Below are positions 63,164 to 64,000 of a stretch of DNA of 64,000 nucleotides, in pieces. Origin of the DNA: Streptococcus sanguinis (GTDB lineage Bacteria > Bacillota > Bacilli > Lactobacillales > Streptococcaceae); contig CP040556.1 of NCBI GenBank assembly GCA_013378335.1, positions 1,674,001-1,738,000 on the forward strand, given 5' to 3'. The position numbers and the translations under genes are program-made. The notes under the pieces are model-generated. The model did not search any database. It was not told where the DNA came from and saw only the letters and a list, made by a program, of their open reading frames with translations. Every line of letters starts with the position of its first letter. Position 1 is the first letter of the stretch.

Positions 63164-63405
63164 TAAAAACCGCAATCTTCTCCAAAAAGGACGAAAATTC
63201 GCGGTACCACCTTTTTTTAGGCAAGACAATAGCATGGCGCTCCTCTTGCCCCTCTTTATCCGTAACGTGGACTGCCGTCTCATCCTACTGATTTCAGACG
63301 AAAGTTCTGTAAAATGATAGCCCAAGCAAGATGGACTGCAGATCTCTCACCATCATCTGCTCGCTGAAAGTATTTTGCTTGGTCTGTGTTTTTACAATCT
63401 TATCT
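63164..63405 (-). promoter_or_regulatory. T-box riboswitch of ileS
   Basis: The T-box core AGGTGGTACCGCG (minus strand, 63212 down to about 63200) pairs alternatively into an antiterminator or a terminator, CCGCGAA ... TTGCGG and TTTTT (63206 down to 63164). Upstream lies a Stem I region with AGAGATCTGCAGTCC and GATGAGACGGCAGTCC. A candidate specifier codon is ATC in CTGAAATCAGTAGG near 63290. Uncharged tRNA(Ile) would allow read-through. Confidence 0.9.
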
Positions 63406-63414
63406 TCTTTAAAA

Positions 63415-64000
63415 TTATAAAATATTTACAGGAACTTTTTGTTCCCCATTTGTATCATCATCGTGATGGTCAGCTTCTGAGTTTTCCTCAGCTGCGTGAG
63501 CTTCTATATCTTCATCACTAAGCGGAGAAAAGGCTTGGGTCGCAGCTAATTCACGATTAGCAGCTTCAATGCGCTCTTGCAGCTCAGCCATTTCTTCTGG
63601 AGAAAATTGACGAGTCACATCCACTTCTTCCTCACGAACAACTGCTTCTTCTCCCAGGACCTCAGATACAACTTCCTTGAAAGCTTCATCACTGGTCTGC
63701 AGATAAGTAGCTGTCGGACGCAGGATTTCTTCCCACTCAGATGAATCCACAATGCTGAGTTGGCTCTCAATGGTTGATTTCAAACGTTGATGGAAGACAC
63801 GTGTTTTGTTTTTCAGTTCTTCTGTTTCAATGGCTACTTTCTTAGCATTATCAGCTGCCTGACGTAAAATCTCATCAGCCTTGTACTTAGCTCCATCCAA
63901 CAAATGCTGCGCATCCTGCTCTGCCTGACGGACAATATTCGTAGACCGCTCGTTGGCAGCAACTTTAACGCGCTCAGCCGTATCTTGAGCAATCAAAACA
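63415..64000 (-). CDS. divIVA: cell division protein DivIVA, C-terminal part (5' end outside the window)
   Basis: The frame is open at the right edge and gives 194 residues to the TAA at 63415. It is a coiled-coil protein (ANERSTNIVRQAEQDAQHLLDGAKYKADEIL, in pieces, typical of DivIVA region 2), then a helical FHQRLKSTIESQL segment and a long acidic tail (EENSEADHHDDDTNGEQ), a known streptococcal extension. DivIVA marks the division site and poles and is phosphorylated by StkP in streptococci. The N-terminal membrane-binding domain is not in the window. Position upstream of ileS agrees. Confidence 0.9.
   Translation of the reverse strand, partial: VLIAQDTAERVKVAANERSTNIVRQAEQDAQHLLDGAKYKADEILRQAADNAKKVAIETEELKNKTRVFHQRLKSTIESQLSIVDSSEWEEILRPTATYLQTSDEAFKEVVSEVLGEEAVVREEEVDVTRQFSPEEMAELQERIEAANRELAATQAFSPLSDEDIEAHAAEENSEADHHDDDTNGEQKVPVNIL

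Noticed and set aside
63134..63325. 63-codon minus-strand frame upstream of ileS
   Set aside because: It lies within the T-box leader, including the T-box core and terminator.

Overview
The window is a chromosomal segment of a low-GC Gram-positive coccus, very probably an oral Streptococcus of the sanguinis/mitis group. The evidence is the set of streptococcal markers: divIVA followed by a T-box-controlled ileS, clpE under a CtsR box, the run xseA-xseB-ispA-tlyA-argR-recN, pbp2b-recR-ddl-murF, PerR with its own PerR box, an ISL3 element of the IS1167 type, and an LPKTG surface protein built from SHIRT repeats like the S. gordonii periscope proteins. I cannot fix the species from sequence alone. 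No rRNA, tRNA, CRISPR array or replication origin was found.

Layout. 1-6.4 kb: an edge-truncated HXXEE membrane protein, a PlsC-like acyltransferase, a P-type ATPase, and a three-gene run (tRNA methyltransferase, GIY-YIG protein, acetyltransferase/GtfB-like fusion) that starts from an apparently leaderless promoter. 6.6-11 kb: a galactitol-class PTS operon (IIA-IIB-IIC) with a consensus promoter overlapped by a cre site, flanked by two DeoR-type regulators; the downstream copy is dead (two stop codons). 11.2-13.5 kb: short repeats and the DEAD-box helicase cshA with an attenuator-like leader. 13.9-18.9 kb: the acn-gltA-icd branch from citrate to 2-oxoglutarate, in which acn and icd carry frameshifts. 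19-28.7 kb: corA, prfC, a decayed small membrane gene, two TIGR02206 (YwaF-like) membrane paralogs, and between them an AT-rich two-gene module (TIR-domain protein plus DUF4071/TPR protein) that looks like an antiviral or stress-signalling system; then murF and ddl. 28.9-35.2 kb: recR, pbp2b, gpmA, two tandem zinc-ribbon membrane paralogs, and perR. 35.4-39.5 kb: a 1370-residue SHIRT-repeat adhesin with nine repeats. 39.8-43.4 kb: HU, DegV, a DUF308 protein and a graveyard of IS1182- and IS3-family fragments. 43.4-52.7 kb: housekeeping genes (phosphatase, recN operon, nnrD, HAD hydrolase, folD, DUF1797). 52.9-64 kb: clpE, a GyrI-like protein, a WYL regulator, NUDIX, DUF1827, divergent GNAT/MarR genes, an intact ISL3 element with 8-bp target duplication exactly at the ileS stop codon, ileS with its T-box leader, and the 3' part of divIVA.

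The best candidate for a little-described system is the TIR + DUF4071 pair at 23.2-25.3 kb. Also notable are the SHIRT adhesin, a 13-bp tandem repeat that places out-of-frame start codons between murF and a membrane gene, the 159-bp mobile repeats whose ends resemble those of an IS1182-family relic in the same window, and the split citrate branch.
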